The notes below the pieces were generated by a model. That model saw only the letters and a program-made list of their open reading frames with translations, did no database searches and was not told the DNA's origin. A stretch of 64,000 nt of DNA from Cheilinus undulatus (lineage: Eukaryota; Chordata; Actinopteri; Labriformes; Labridae). Shown piece after piece: positions 44,890-59,800 of this stretch (the stretch's first letter is position 1; every line of letters starts with the position of its first letter). The stretch spans positions 5,096,921 through 5,160,920 of the forward strand of contig NC_054885.1 in the NCBI RefSeq assembly GCF_018320785.1, given 5' to 3'. Both the position numbers and the translations under genes were made by a program.

Positions 44890-47800
44890 TTAAGACTCGG
44901 AGTGGTTGTTTTCCTGAGAAGCACCGCTCAGGGACGGAAGACGCTCGGCTGCTTTCGCTCTTCCTTCCAAAAACCTGTCAAACTCTGCAGAGAGAGGAAA
45001 GATGGGTCAGACGACATGATACAACGTCAGATAATCAGTTTATTTAATACAGCGTTACCCAACCAAAGAGCCAAATTGTTGAAAAATACATCTGCAAGAG
45101 CCATAATCTAAGTGGTGGGAAATGGCAAAGATGGGTTTAAGTGGCAATAAAAATAAGTTTAAGGTTGCAAAATAGGTCAAAAAGCGGCAAAAAAGTGTCA
45201 AAAATGGGTGAAAAGGGGCAAAATAGACATAACATGGAAAACCCTTGGTGACAAGTGGCAAAAGTGGGGAGAAAAGTTGGCAAAAAAGCAGCAAACAGTG
45301 TCTAAAATGGGTGAAAAGGGGTGAAAATTGGTTTTAGGGGCATTAAAATTAAGTTTAAAGTGGCTAAATTGGTCAAAAAGCAGCAAAAAAGTGTCGAAAA
45401 TGGGTGAAAAGGGGTGAAAATTGGTTTAAGGGACAATAAAATTAAGTTTAAGGTGGCTAAATTGGTCAAAAAGCAGCAAAAAAGTGTCGAAAATGGGTGA
45501 AAAGGGGTGAAAATTGGTTTAAGGGACAATAAAATTAAGTTTTAGGTGGCTAAATTGGTCAAAAAGTGGCAAAAAAATGTCAAAATGGGTGAAAATTGGT
45601 TTAAGGGGCAATAAAATTATGTTTGAGGTGGCAAAATTGGTCAAAAGCACTAAAAGAGTGTCAAAATGGGTGAAAAGGGGTGAAAATTTGGTTAAGGGAC
45701 AAAAAAATTAAGGTGGCAAAATTGGTCAAAAAGTGGCAAAAAAGTGTAAAAAATTGATGAAAAGGGGCAAAATAGGCACAACATGGCAAACCCCTGTTGA
45801 AAAGTGAGTCACTGATGACAAACTGGCAAAATAGGAAAAAATGGATTTTTATGGCAAAAGGAAAAGGCAGTGTAAATGGGCAAAAGTGGCAAAAAATGGC
45901 AAAAAGCAGGATAAAAGTGGCAAAATTAGGCTAAAAGTGACAACAAATAAGTGGAAAAAATGGGCTTAAAGCAGTAACAATGAATTAAAACTGGCAGAAA
46001 AAAGGGGGAAAGAGATTGCAAATAAGGGCAATAGAAATATACAGACACAACAAAAAAGATTGACAATTAAATCCTACTGTATAAGTGCTTGAAACAAACT
46101 GATTAAAATGACTTGCAATGGATAATTTCAAAGGTCAGAGTTCCCCATTTCTAAGGTTTTCTGGGGAATCATATTTCAATTTAAGACATAAAAAAGAGCC
46201 ACATGTGGGTCAAGAGCCAGTGGTTGTGTTTCACTGATTTAATAAATGAAATGTGGAGTTAAGAGAAAGGAGAGAGAAGCCTCTACCGCCCTCTACAGCT
46301 CAAATGCAGAATTATGTTCACACAGATATTGAAAAATGTGAACCGAAGCTCAACTTAAGCCTGTTTCTGCATGTGGAGCCAAATAGTTTTTATGAGGTAG
46401 TCTGTGAGCAGAGTGCAGCCTTACACACTCCAAATAAAATACATACAGCATGTGCTCACATACATTATATGGACAAAAGTATTTAGCCACACCTGTTAAT
46501 TATTGAATGATGTGTGGCTCAATCAGACCTGTTGCCATGGGTGTATAAAATCAGACACCTAGCCGTGCAGACTCCATCTGTAAACATGTGTGATCCTAAA
46601 TGTGTCGTTCTGAAGAGATTAGTGACGTCAAGTGTGGTGCTGTGGCTGAATACTTTTGTCCGTATAGTGGAAGTCTTTTATGTACTAATTGCCTATAGAG
46701 GGATGAACACAGTTGTCTTCAGTCTTGATTTTAACCCATAAATTCCACAAATGATAAAAAAAAAGTGCATGTAAAATACAAAATAATGAAAATCAGTAAT
46801 GATTTGGTGTAAACTGTAAAGACTCACCTTCACTGGTCACACCATCTTGGTCCTCAAAGTCATCGTACTGCATCACAAACAGAAAAGATATTTTGCTTTA
46901 AATATAAAGTATGCAGAGTTTTGCAGTTTAAAGGTGCATTTTGTCCTGTTTGTCTTTTTCTGTATTATTTATTATATAACAGATTTGTCGTCTTTATTTC
47001 CTGCCTCAAATTTTGACCCATTTAAAGAAAAATGTCTTTCATTAAAGTTGATTTATTCTGGTTGTCTGAGTATGAAAAACTTTTATTGTGCTTTAAAAGA
47101 GGAACCTTCCCTTTAGGAGATTTTGTCTGCAAAGTCTGGGAGAAAAAGCAGCTTATGGGTTGTTTGAATATGTGACCAGATGATGGCGCTAGAGTACAAG
47201 TAAAGAATTAAACAGGTTACAAACAAGCATCAAAAAATGAAAACAAAAACTCATGGATTTAAGAACTAGCAGAACCATACTGGCATTTTTATGAGCTACT
47301 CTGCAAAAACAAAACTACATTCAGGTTTCAGGCGAAAGATCATGTAAATAAATGAAGCTAAAAATCAATAAAGTTAGGCTGGTTTTGACCTGGTTTCAAT
47401 AGAAAACAAGGCTGAACTCAACCGTAAACTTATTTTTGGCATTTAAAGACATAAAAGTGCCCAAAAAGTGCAGTGTAGCTACATGATAAAGTCATATTGT
47501 ATATTTATTTTCTTATTTAGTGATCCAGATATTTACCTCATCATCCAGCGCCAGCCATTTCTCAATATCATCCATAACATTGGACTGGTTGATAGGAATC
47601 TGAGAAAGAAGGCAGAGCATCAGTATAATCTGAGTGAAATATAGAAAATAATCACTGGTATGAAGATGTCACAAAGCTGCCAAACCACAAAAGAAAAAAA
47701 AAAAGAAGAACCACGTGTCCGTGAGCAAAGCAAGACCAGTATGACAACTATGTGGCACATCAACCCATCATGCTCTGAATGGAGAAGGAACAAACTTGAA

Positions 47801-50800
47801 CTGAAAACACTTTATTGTCTTCACCATGAATAAAAACATGCAAAACAAAATAATCCTCAACCATCAAACCCAAAATAGAGACCCAAACAGAAGCGAGTGA
47901 CACCACAGAAACTGTAAAATGCATCGTCATGAGGAACCGAGGAACACAGGGAGTGGAGAGTGAATCATGTAAAACCAGATTCTGGACACACACCCACCAT
48001 TCCCCTCTTAATCATCCAATCTAACTTTGGTGAAGAGCTGCAGGTGGAGGCTGGGCTGCCATCCTTCATGCAAACACGGAGAGTCGAATAAGGAGGGAAA
48101 ATGTTACTGAGACAGAGAAATGTTTCACAGCAACTCAACCAACAAACTTTTATTATATCATTTCAAAGACTTTTTGATCTAAGTCTACGAACAGCAACGC
48201 CTCTAACCAATCTCTAACTCTGGTCCTCAACAGCTCAGACAGATGCAGTAGAACTTATACTGACATCAACAGCTGGATCTACCTCTCTAGTAAAGCATGT
48301 TTATATTTAAAATTTCACAGCTCAGAGTTTATAGAATTTAATGCATTCTTTTATTGTTGAAAAGGATTTCACTCTGAGAGTTGGTGCAACTTTAATTTTC
48401 CTTCACTGTTTTTACTGAAAAACATTATTCTCTCATTACACCACAATTTAAATCCATTCAAACATCCATCCATCCATCCATCCAACCATCTAACCATCCA
48501 TGCACACATCTACCTATAGATAAAGACATCCATCCATCTATGCACACGTCCATCCATCCAACCATCCATCCATCCATCCATCCATCCATCCAACCGTCTA
48601 ACCGTCTAACCATCCATGCACACATCTACCTATAGATAAAGACATCCATCCATCTGTCCATGTATTGATAATGATATCCATCCATCTAGGCACATGTCCA
48701 TCCATCCATCCATCCAACCATCCAACCATCCATCCATCCATCCATCAAACCGTCTAATCATCCATGCACACATCTACCTATAGATAAAGACATCCATCCA
48801 TCTATGCACACGTCCAACCATCCATCCATCCATCCATCCATCCATCCATCCATCCATCCATCCAACCGTCTAACCATCTATGCACACATCTACCTATAGA
48901 TAAAGACATCCATCCATCTATGCACACGTCCATCCATCCAACCATCCATCCATCCATCCATCCATCCAACCGTCTAACCGTCTAACCATCCATGCACACA
49001 TCTACCTATAGATAAAGACATCCATCCATCTATGCACACGTCCATCCATCCAACCATCCATCCATCCATCCATCCATCCATCCATCCATCCATCCAACCG
49101 TCTAACCATCTATGCACACATCTACCTATAGATAAAGACATCTATCCATCTGTCCATGCATTGATAATGACATCCATCCATCTAGGCACACATCCATCCA
49201 TCCACCCAACCATCCATCCATACATCCATCCATCCATCTATCGATACTGATGTCACCCATCCGTCCATCAATCCATCCATTCATCTGCCCATGCATCAAT
49301 CCATCCATGTACTGATACAGATATCACCCATCCATACATTAATCCATCCAACCAACCAACCAACCACCCATCCATCCAACCATTCATCCATGCATTGATA
49401 CTGATATTACGCATCCATCCATCTATCCAACCATCCATCCATACATCCAACCAACCATCTATCCATCCATCCATCCATGCACTGATACTGATAACTCCCA
49501 TCCATCCATTAATCCATCCAACCAACCAACTAACCAACCACCCATCCATCCATTCATCTGTCCATCCATCCATCCATCCATCCATCCATCCATCCACTCA
49601 ACAAATGATAAAAAGCTGAAGGATAATTTTTAAACCCCATAAATACTCTGTGTTAGACGTTTACCTTTCCAGGGTTTTGTAGTCTGCTGTTCTGAGCCAG
49701 AGCCAGGCCGTCCACTGTTGCTTCATCTTGCTCACTGAAATAAAGATTTGCACTTTGGTTAACTGCCATGAAAGGGATTACCATCTGTTGACAAACTGAA
49801 ATAGTGCTACAAATCTTATGAGGACTTAAATTGGATTAGTGGGAGTAAAACTGATGAAAACAATGATCAATCAACTTCTTAAAGCTATACCTTTAAAGGG
49901 GCTTGGGGAAAACCCGAAAGCCTTTTAGGTTGAGTTGTAATATCCTGATATAGTACAAATGAATGGAAAGTCCCTCAGCAGATGGAAAACAGTTGTTTTG
50001 GTGTTTAATTTACCCGCAGGGGTTGACCAAAACTGGGACATATTAATGCATAAGAGGTTTTTTTGTTGGGGCATGGGACACAGAGCCTGAAAATGGGACA
50101 GTCCTGGACAAAATGGGACATCCCATCATGGCCATCCTATTTTAGGACCACTTCGCCTCAGTAACTTGTCTCTGCTGTACACCTTCAAGATCAAGGTCTT
50201 TCCATACCTGAGTCTTTGTTGGGTTGGGATGTTAATTCTCTGTGATAATGTGTCATCAGATTCACTTGTACCTGCAAAAAAAGAAAAAAGGACATGATGT
50301 TACAAAAAGGCATACAGATACTCCACATTAATGATAATTTTAAAGACTAGAGTACTTACTAAGTCTCGCCATCTGACTGCACAAACTGTCTGACTTGGAG
50401 TGGCTGAGTGGGGAATCATTGGACATTGACGCCACCCCAGACTCTCCTGTTAAATCAAGGTCTGATAGGTTGACGTATGTATGGCTCTGAAGGACAAAAA
50501 TAGTATTTTTAAAACCAATACTTGTTTGTTAAGCTTTAACAGCAGAATAAAAGCCAAGTGTTCCATATTATTTTTATTTTTACCTTTTGTGCTGTGTTTT
50601 GACCATTTGTTAATCTTTTCTCAAACCTGCCAATAACAGAACAACATTTAATCATCAGCAAATAGAGAAATAAAGCTTGCATATTCCATATTTTGTCATA
50701 AATAACACCAGAATAATGTATTAAACCTGTGGTAACGAGTAAAGGTGGTGTTCATCTCATCGTTAGTCGCCAGAAGCTCCTCGATTAGCTTCTCCTCGCT

Positions 50801-53800
50801 GAGTCTTGGGACGATCTTCACTATCCTTTCTTGCATGTCCTTACAAACTGTGTATAACTGCTAATGACACAACCAAACAAAGAATGTGTGGGTGGGGGAG
50901 TTGAGGGGCCAGATGCAACACAGAATGTATGCAATGCCAGATCAGTTAAGGGTAAGACACTGTTACTAGGTATGAATGGATGGGGAGGGTTTTCTTGCAC
51001 AGGTTACTTCACATATATGAAACTTGAGTCCCTGTTGTTTTTACCTCCAGCAGCTCCATGTCTGCTTGTTTTACCGTGACGGGATCCAGCTGACTCATCA
51101 TGTCTGACATCATGGTGAGGTTGGTTCGAACAACTCCCAGCTCTGCCTTGAGCTTTTTGACCTGGAACATCAATAAGGAAGTCTGAATAAATACATAAAA
51201 ATAACTGCTGCACAGGGCAAATATTGATTTAGAGTTTAAACAAATAGGAGAATAATACATTATGAAACATTTAGCCAACACAGACTTCTTCTACTGTTGA
51301 TTTAGTAGCTGCCTGTATATCAGCCAAGGCCACGTTCACTACAATTACAGCTTATCTGTTTTTAAACACCTTTTTCTACTATAAACTCAATACTCAACGC
51401 TCAGTTGAATGCCTCAGTAGCTTTTTTAATCTTACTTCTTCTGTGCTGTGTACAACAACGTTTCCAAAAAAGTCGGGGCGCTACGTAAAAGGTAAATTAA
51501 AAACAGAACACAATGATTGTCAAATCTCATAAACCCATATTTCATTCACAACAGAACAAAAACAACATATCAGATGTTCAAGGGGGGATATTTTACCATT
51601 TCATGAAAATCTTAAGCTCATTTTGAATTTGATGGCAGCAACATGTCTCAAAAAAGTAGGGAGGGGCAACAAAAAGGCTGGAAAAGTACGTGGTAATAGA
51701 AAAAACAGCTAGAGGAACATTTTGCAACTAATTAGGTTAATTGTCAATGGGTCAGTTCCATGACTGAGAATAAAAGAAGCATTTTAGACAGGCAGAGTCT
51801 CTGAGAAGTAAGAATGGGCATAGGTTCGTCAAATTGTAGAACAATTTATGAAAAATGTTACTTAAACGTGAAATGCAAAGACCTGAAATATCCCACCATC
51901 TACAGCCCATAATATCATCAAAAGATTTAGAGGAAATTGAGAAATCTCTGTGTACATAAGACTGCAATAAAATCAGGCATGATTCTGTGCTGGAAATCAC
52001 TACAGGTCATCGTCTGTCAACACAGTTGGCCGTGCCATCCACAAATGCAAGTTAAAGCTGGATCATGCAAAAAAGAAGCCAAATGCGAACAAGATCTAGA
52101 AACGCCGCCATCATCCCCGTGCCAAAGCTCATTTAAAATGGACTGAGGCAAAATGGAAAACTGTTCTGTGGTCACATGAATCAAAATTTGAAACTCTTTC
52201 AAAAAACCTAAAGAGGAGAGGGAGCATCCAGCTTGTTCTCCTGGCTCAGTTCTAAAGCCTGCATCTCTGATGGTATGGGGTTGCATTAGTGCCTATGGCA
52301 TGGGCAGCTGACACATCTGGAAAGGAACTATCAATGCTGAAAAGTAAAGAGAGGTTTTAGAGCTGCCATACAGACATCGTCTCTTTAGTGCCACATCCAT
52401 CACAACAGCATGGCTTTATGGTAGAAGAGCTCGGATGCTTAAGTGGCCTGCCTGCAGTCTAGACCTTTTAATCAATAAAAAACACTTGGCACATTATGAA
52501 AGGAAAAATCCAGCAAAGAAGACCCAGGACTGTTGTGAAGCTAGAATCCTACATCAGACAAGAATGGGACAACATTCCTCTCCAACACTCCGGCAACTGG
52601 TTTCCTCATTTCCAAGACGGAGGAGATGCTACACAACGTTAAACATGGCCCTGTCCCAACTTTTTTGATACATGCCGCCCGCCATCAAATTCAAAATGAG
52701 CAAACTGTCTCAGTTTAAACATCTGATATGTCGTTTATGTTCTACTGTGAATAAAATATCTGTTTATGAGATTTGACAATCATTCTCTTGCTTTTATTTA
52801 CATTGTACTGGTGTCCCAACTTTTTTGGAACTGGGGTTGTAGCAATTTTGTTTTCCAATTTAATACTCCATGGTTGTATTAAAGCAAACTACTTTTAAAG
52901 CTTCAGCTAGCTTATTCACTTCGTCATTCTTTTTAAGTATCCTGCAGCATCCCATGACCTTAGGCTTTATTATCATTAAGATATTCTAGCATTACTGGAG
53001 TCAAATATTTCAATACAGAATATTTAACTATTTGTACTTTTGACTAACTGAGGCATAACCTGAACGACAAGCCTGACAGATATCCACTTCAACTTTCTTC
53101 GTTACTTTTATATTGTATAAATTTTTGCAATTTCAATTGACCTGAATCAGAGTTTTACTAAAAAGTCTTTGGTCATTCTCGAGCATACAACCGGTGTTTT
53201 AACAGCTTTACCATTATTTATAGCTAACTTATTTCACTTTGAATAATTCTGAACATGCAGCACTCTGTGCATCTGCTTTTATAGTTGCAACAAGGTCATA
53301 ATTTTGGCTGTTTTAGCTTTATTTTTAGCTGAGTATTTCAAGTATTCATTTAGCTGTAAAAGTCCAGATATTTAAAGGAACATGCTGCAGTTCCTAAAAC
53401 ACCAGTTATCACCTGGCTGGGAGTGAATGCATTGGACCCCTCTCGTTTTATCTCAGAGCTCTGAGGTCTGATGATTGGAGGTTTGGAGGATATAAGCCCA
53501 GGATGAAGAGCAGTGACAGTAGGCCCGTTTGCAGATACAGCCTGGCAAGCAAAGGAGCAGAGAAGACCCAGAAGAGAAATGAGCACAGATGAAGGAAAGG
53601 TAGATCCCAAACACCAGAAAACACAGCCGATTATTGTTCCAAATAATCCCTAAATGTGTGGATTATTTTACTTTGCTACAGTCAAAGATGGAGCCTCCTG
53701 ATGTTAAATTATAAATATAAAGCACGTCTGATATATAAGGATCCAGATCAGACTGGCTTTGAAGGCAATAAGAGCAAGCAGACCGGGAAGCAGCACCAGC

Positions 53801-56800
53801 CAGATGGTGTGTACTTTGACAGCTCATAAATGTACTGAGTATAAATCTAACTCTGTCCGGAGAAGAGTGAAAAATACAGAAAGTGGAGAGCAGCGTGTAG
53901 CCTGCTGATGATGTATATCAGCCTCCATATTCGTTTTTTTTTAAATTTCTTTTTAAGTCACGTTTGTTTTAGCACATTTCTGTGGGACCTCATGTCTGTG
54001 GGGAATTCCTACGACAAGCAGGTTTGTGAACTTGCAGCCCAATCGTGTGCATTTGCAGGATTATAATGTTTAAAAGAAGGTATCCTTAAGTCTGTGGTCT
54101 TCCAAGTTTTCAAAACCAATTAAGCCTAATCGGGTGTGAAAAGCCTTTAATCAGACCGTTTAAGGATTACCACTTGGTATCCCAAATGCAAATGTAAATG
54201 CACAGTGGAAACAAGGAGTCAAACTCATGTGTAAGTAACTCTCCAGTTCTTGTGATTGTGATTTATTTCCTTTACTTCTTTTCTTGTTTTTATAACTGAG
54301 TGCTCTTACCTTCTTTGGTGCGTTGACAGGTGCATAACCGTCCAGTTCCGTCATGGGGAACTCCAGCCCTTTCCTCCGCAGGTCCTCGTACACAGACACC
54401 ACACCTGTCAGGTCAGGTGAGCTACGGAATGCATCAGCCCACGCCTTATTCAGAGAAAGCCACAAATTATTAACAAACCGGAGAGCAAGCTAACAAAAAT
54501 AAGACTGAAACAATGACAGCAACGCCCTGATTTATTTCTCCAAGCAGCCATGGCGTTGCTAAACGTGTGTTACAACATTTTTCTAACCTGTATGATGCTG
54601 AGGACTCGGTCATGGAGGACTAGTGGAGGGTTGTTCCTCGGGATGATCGACCGCACCAGAACTCCTTCGACAAAATCTCGTGTTGTCACAAGGATGTGAA
54701 ACCTGTAGCCGCAGTTTTTTACACAGGTCTCCAGGACCTGGAATAAGAGGGAGATTCAAGAAAACACTTCACTTTAGAACTTAATAAGGTGGTTAAAACC
54801 AAGGCTTTGGAGCACTTAAAAATGTGTCAAGAGAACTGCATGCTTTGTGGTTAAGTAATCAAAACTAGAACTGTCATTGAAACGCGATAGGTAGCACCTT
54901 AATCGTTGCATCTACTCCTGTTTATAATTCTCTGTACAGCAAATGCAGAGTGATCTACTTGAGGAGTACAAGAATAAGATTGCATTAGACGAGTATGTTT
55001 TTTATTTAACTGATCACATATAGTCAGTTGTTCAAAAAGACAATAAATTCAAATTTAAAAAGCCATAAAAGGCTTTATTATCTGCATCCGTCAGGCTTAT
55101 AAAGCTGCAGTAGACATTTGCATGCTCAGTGATGTATTAGAGAAATTCAAGATTTGGTTTATGCGTCATTTTCCTAATGCATTTTCTTAAATAAAAGTTC
55201 CAATGCTGTTTCCTCGGTCTGCATAAGTGTAACAGGAAGACATTTTCACACAAGCGTACTTTAAATTCTCTAGAAAACTTTAAGCAGCTAAAATCTAGAG
55301 TTGCCTTTCACATGCCCTTCACTGCATGAAGTTTTCTTTCTCCAAAGGGAGTCATGGGAGGCAGGACACAGCGTAGAAAACAGTACAGCAATCCAAGATG
55401 GCTAACAAAGCATCAATGTTCAAGGCTGTGTCCTGTAGCTGTACCAGAATATCAAAGAGCTGCAGGCAACCAGAGAAAATCTTGGTCAGATGAAATTACA
55501 ACTTCCTTTTGAACCTTTTGAAAAACTACTTGTAATCTTCAGATCAACCTAATCAGTGACAGTGCTCTCCTCTTGTAGTCTTAATGAACTAAAAAATAAG
55601 TATAACAAGCATTTGGCAGCATACTAGATTATTTTTATCTCATTATGTTGGACTGGAATAGCTGACTCAGAGCTGACCAGCATGCATCAGCCTATATTCA
55701 TAGGATTTCCATGATCACAGCCCAATACTTTTACTATTATATACAAAATACAGTCATGGCCCGATGTGCCACAACCTGGGGACAACTTTGGCAGCCAAGC
55801 TCGACAGCATCGCTTTAGTCTGGGCCTTTTCACCCAGCCTTTTCAGTCTAGGGCTGAACGATTTGTGAAAACTAAAACTATCTAAAGACATCCACAGGAT
55901 CACCAAAGGCTCATGGCAACCTTACTACCTGCCCAGATAGTAACCTAGGCCAGTGTTTCCCAACCATTTTTCCTTGGACCCCCACTACATGTACCTAAGA
56001 AAAAGTGGGGCAGCAAAAAAACAACATAGATTTTAACTTTTTCACTGACAAAACCCTAAAAAAGGCCTATGCATGCATTTCTTATCAAAAGATTTGTGTA
56101 TAAACTACTTAATAACTGCTTTTTCATTGGTTTTAGTCAGTATTTACAAATCTAATTTTGGCAGCCTCAGAGCAGGCAAAGCCACGCACCCCCTATAAGA
56201 TCGTTGGCGGCCCCTGGGGGTCCTGGACCCCAGGTTGGGAACCAATGCCCTAGGCCATGCTTACTCTTCAAATCTAACCCATACTCCATCCTATATTATA
56301 TAAATATTTTGTTGTTTTTCCAACAGATGATTTTTCCATGCCCCTGGTAATAGAAAACACAACTAGAGCACGACCTGGGTTGTGTCAACTTTTGTCCAAA
56401 ACATACAAGTTCTGCCCAGTACCGTACATCAGAGAAGTGTTTTTGTCTTCTAGTTTGTGGTTTCAGCCCTGCTGTGTTATAGCTGAATATATAAATTCTG
56501 TACCAACATCATCCAGTATAGCCTGTATTTACAGAGGTGAACTGAAAGAGGAAATATCGCTTTCTGCCTCCTCTGCTCTTTATCTCTAAACTCTAATGCT
56601 AACTGAGGCTAAATGATTTTGGAAAATAATCTACTTAGGATTTTTTTCTGCAATATTGCAATTGCGATTAGAAATGTGATTATTTCTTAACTTTCTTTTA
56701 TTCCTAAACAAATGCTGAACAATTCTTTAAAGTGTCTAATCCTTATGATTCTGACTTGTATTGCAAATTGGATATGAATTGTTGCACTGAAGGGTTTTTG

Positions 56801-59800
56801 TCATTCTTATATTTAATAAGAAAAAAGTACAAAAATTAAGGAGATAGGATTTTTTTAGACTATTCTAAATTAAATGGCACCTGAATGATTGCATGCTATG
56901 TCATGCATAATATCTCTGCTGCAAAAAAAAGTTTAAAACAGGTATTTTGACACAAATTTCAGGTCAAAGAAGTATTGCACATTTTGCTATTTGAAATTTG
57001 CAGCAGGCCATATTGCGATTTAATGTTATTTTCATTTTATTTCCCAGCCCTAATGCTAACGTGCATTTAATAAGATGATAAAGGGACTTAATACAACACT
57101 GTTACAAAAAGGTATATACAACAGGTAGAAGGGGATAAAGCTGTAACCAAGGGTGAAGCAGAGACATGAATCCTTCACCATCAAGCACATGTATATCAAC
57201 AGTATAACAACCCGGTGATGTCTTTTTCTCTCAGTCTCTGCCTTATTTGCAACTACCGGCACTCCCTCTCTCTTTCCCTCTCTCTCTCTCTATTTGTTTG
57301 CCTGTTGCAGACTGCTCCTCTCTGTCTCCCTGTCTCTTCCTCTCTCTGTATAATGTAGAACATTAGCAATTCAAAATCACAAATGTAGACCAGATTTGCC
57401 AGAAAGGAAGAGGAGCTCGCTGCTCAATCAGTTGCTGGTAGCTTTGCGCTCGTGTTGGTGCATCACATGTACCAAGGCTGTTCTCGATTTGCAAATGGCC
57501 AGGGTTCAAATCAAGCATGAGGCTCCGTTCACAAATGTCATTCCCCACTCTCTCTCTGGCTCTAGTTCACCCCCATATCCAGCGTCCTGTCTCTAAACTA
57601 AAGGCACAAAAGCCTTATAACAAATATTGAATTATGATCAAATAAAACTGCTTTCTCATGGTGAATTTTCCCGACTTCTACCTGCTGTACATCGACTTCG
57701 CACATACTGAATCAACATTCATTTTATGCATACTAACATTCCTAATATACATTAAATATACATAAAGCAGGTACTCAGTGTGGCTTTACAGCATGTGGGT
57801 GTTGAGAGAACACTCACAGTAAGCGCCAGCATAACCTCCTTGAAGTTCTTGTTTCCCACAATCCTTTTCTTCAAGGCTCTGACAGCATCTCTGGGCCTGA
57901 AATCAGAGGATTTTCAGCAGACAGAAGAATGAAACCTCCAGAGACTGGTTCATACTCGATGCAGACAGATAACACACAAACACATGAACACACCCTTCCT
58001 CTGCGCCGTTGATCATGTCGCAGATCTCCATGTTGAGGGCCCAGTCTTCTGACGGCAGGCTGGAACTGGTCGCACTCTCTGTCAGAAAGAAGACATTTAG
58101 ACTCAGACTATTCCTCTTTTTGAGCTGTAACATTTTAAAGAGCAACAAAGGATCCTGTGTAAAGACATATTTTACACGCTTCGGCAAAAGTCGGGCATAT
58201 AAATGCAGTTCATACTGGGCTTTGAGAGTAGTCTGACTAAACATTGGTGCTCTTTATTCTACAAAATCTCATGAAGTGGTAGTTGTGCAATTGGTGCAAC
58301 ATATTCCAAATCTAATTCGCCTTTTGGTTAAACAAAATCTATGTTTCTTGTTCTAAATGATCAAAATTTGCAGACAAACTCGTGCATTTTGTCTTTATTG
58401 CACACATATATTGGCAATACATCTGTGCAAAATGTGTAATGCTTCAGCACTCATTAATACCATGTACTTTAAAATGATAAAATCTCTGCTGCTTTAATGA
58501 TGGATTGTATTGTGACTGGAGTATAGCCACAATTTTTTAAAAAGAAAAGGAATTTATCCATCTAAAATTGCAGGCAAACCTCTACACTTGTCTAAATTGC
58601 ATACATACTTTGGCCTCATAGCTCCTTTTTTTAAACTTGGAAATGATAAAAACTAAAATTGAACCAGACTGATGCCTGTGTAAATCAGCAGCAGCAAAAA
58701 CGGAAGTCCAAAAGTTGCAGATTAACTCCTGCAATCCGTCCTGATTGCATTAATACTATAGAATTATATCGATACAATCTACGCCAAAGTTAACCTATCA
58801 AAATTCAGGGATTGGCCAGATTCCAAGCCTGTCGTCAGGCAGATTAATCTCGTAAAGCTTCAAGCTGAGTCTTGTTCCAAGTCAGAGAATGAATGGACCA
58901 ATCAGCATCATTTGAGGAGAAAGAGGCGGTAGCTACAGGAAAAGTGGTGACATTGGATTTTAAAAGTAGCAGAAATGTGTTAGAAGTGGCGACAATAACA
59001 TAAATATGGCAAAAAAAAATTTATATCAATGGCAAAAATGGGCATAAATAGTGGTAAAAGGGAGTTAAAAAGTGGTTGAAATGGCTTTAATTTGGTAAAA
59101 ATGTGTGGAAATCTGGTGAAATGGGATGAAAAATTGACATAAACTGGCAAAAAAGTGTTAACTTAGAAAGAGAAAGTTGGCAGATGTTGGCAGAAATTGG
59201 TTAAACTAGCAAAAACAGGCATATCAGATAGTGAAATGTGGGTAAAATGGGAACAATTGGATGTAAAAAGTGGTAAAACGGGGGTTAATAATGGAAATGA
59301 TGGGTCAGCAGAAGCAACATTAGGCTTAATTGGCAAGAATAGGTGTTAAACTGCAAAAAATGTGTTGAAATTGATGAAAATGGGTTAAAATTGGTGTAAC
59401 GTGGCAATAGTGTAGTTTAAAAAAATATTCTTATTTTTTTCAGGGAATCTGGAGACCCCCTCTCAGTGTCTCGTGACCCCAAAGGGGGTCCTGTCCCCAA
59501 GGTTGAGGATCACTGCTCGAGAGAATATTATGTTATGGTCCTGCAGTTCCCAAGCACTATTCATGGCAGTGATTCTCAACTGCTCCGGCCTCAGGACCGT
59601 TGCACATTTTAACAACTCAAATCTAGGTAACAAAAAATGCAAATTTAGCCTTACATAGAACAAAACAAATAAGTGAATATATGCAAGAATGCACGCATTT
59701 ATTCTCCATTTCCTGTGAGAGGTTGGGAATTTTGGAAGCCTAATTTCTTCTGGTCTGACTCTGTTATCTTGGGAAAACAGAAGCTTTAAAGCTTTATCAT

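Larger units (their letters stand above)
54738..57817. other. tom1 intron 3
   Basis: A 3-kb intron with a hAT MITE (55951-56247), a SINE (57395-57640) and a CT-rich run near 57265-57350. The rest is AT-rich with nothing recognisable. Confidence 0.45.

Noticed and set aside
49126-49619. Open frames rich in MDGW or HPSIHPS
   Set aside because: They are translations of the CATC minisatellite and occur on both strands.
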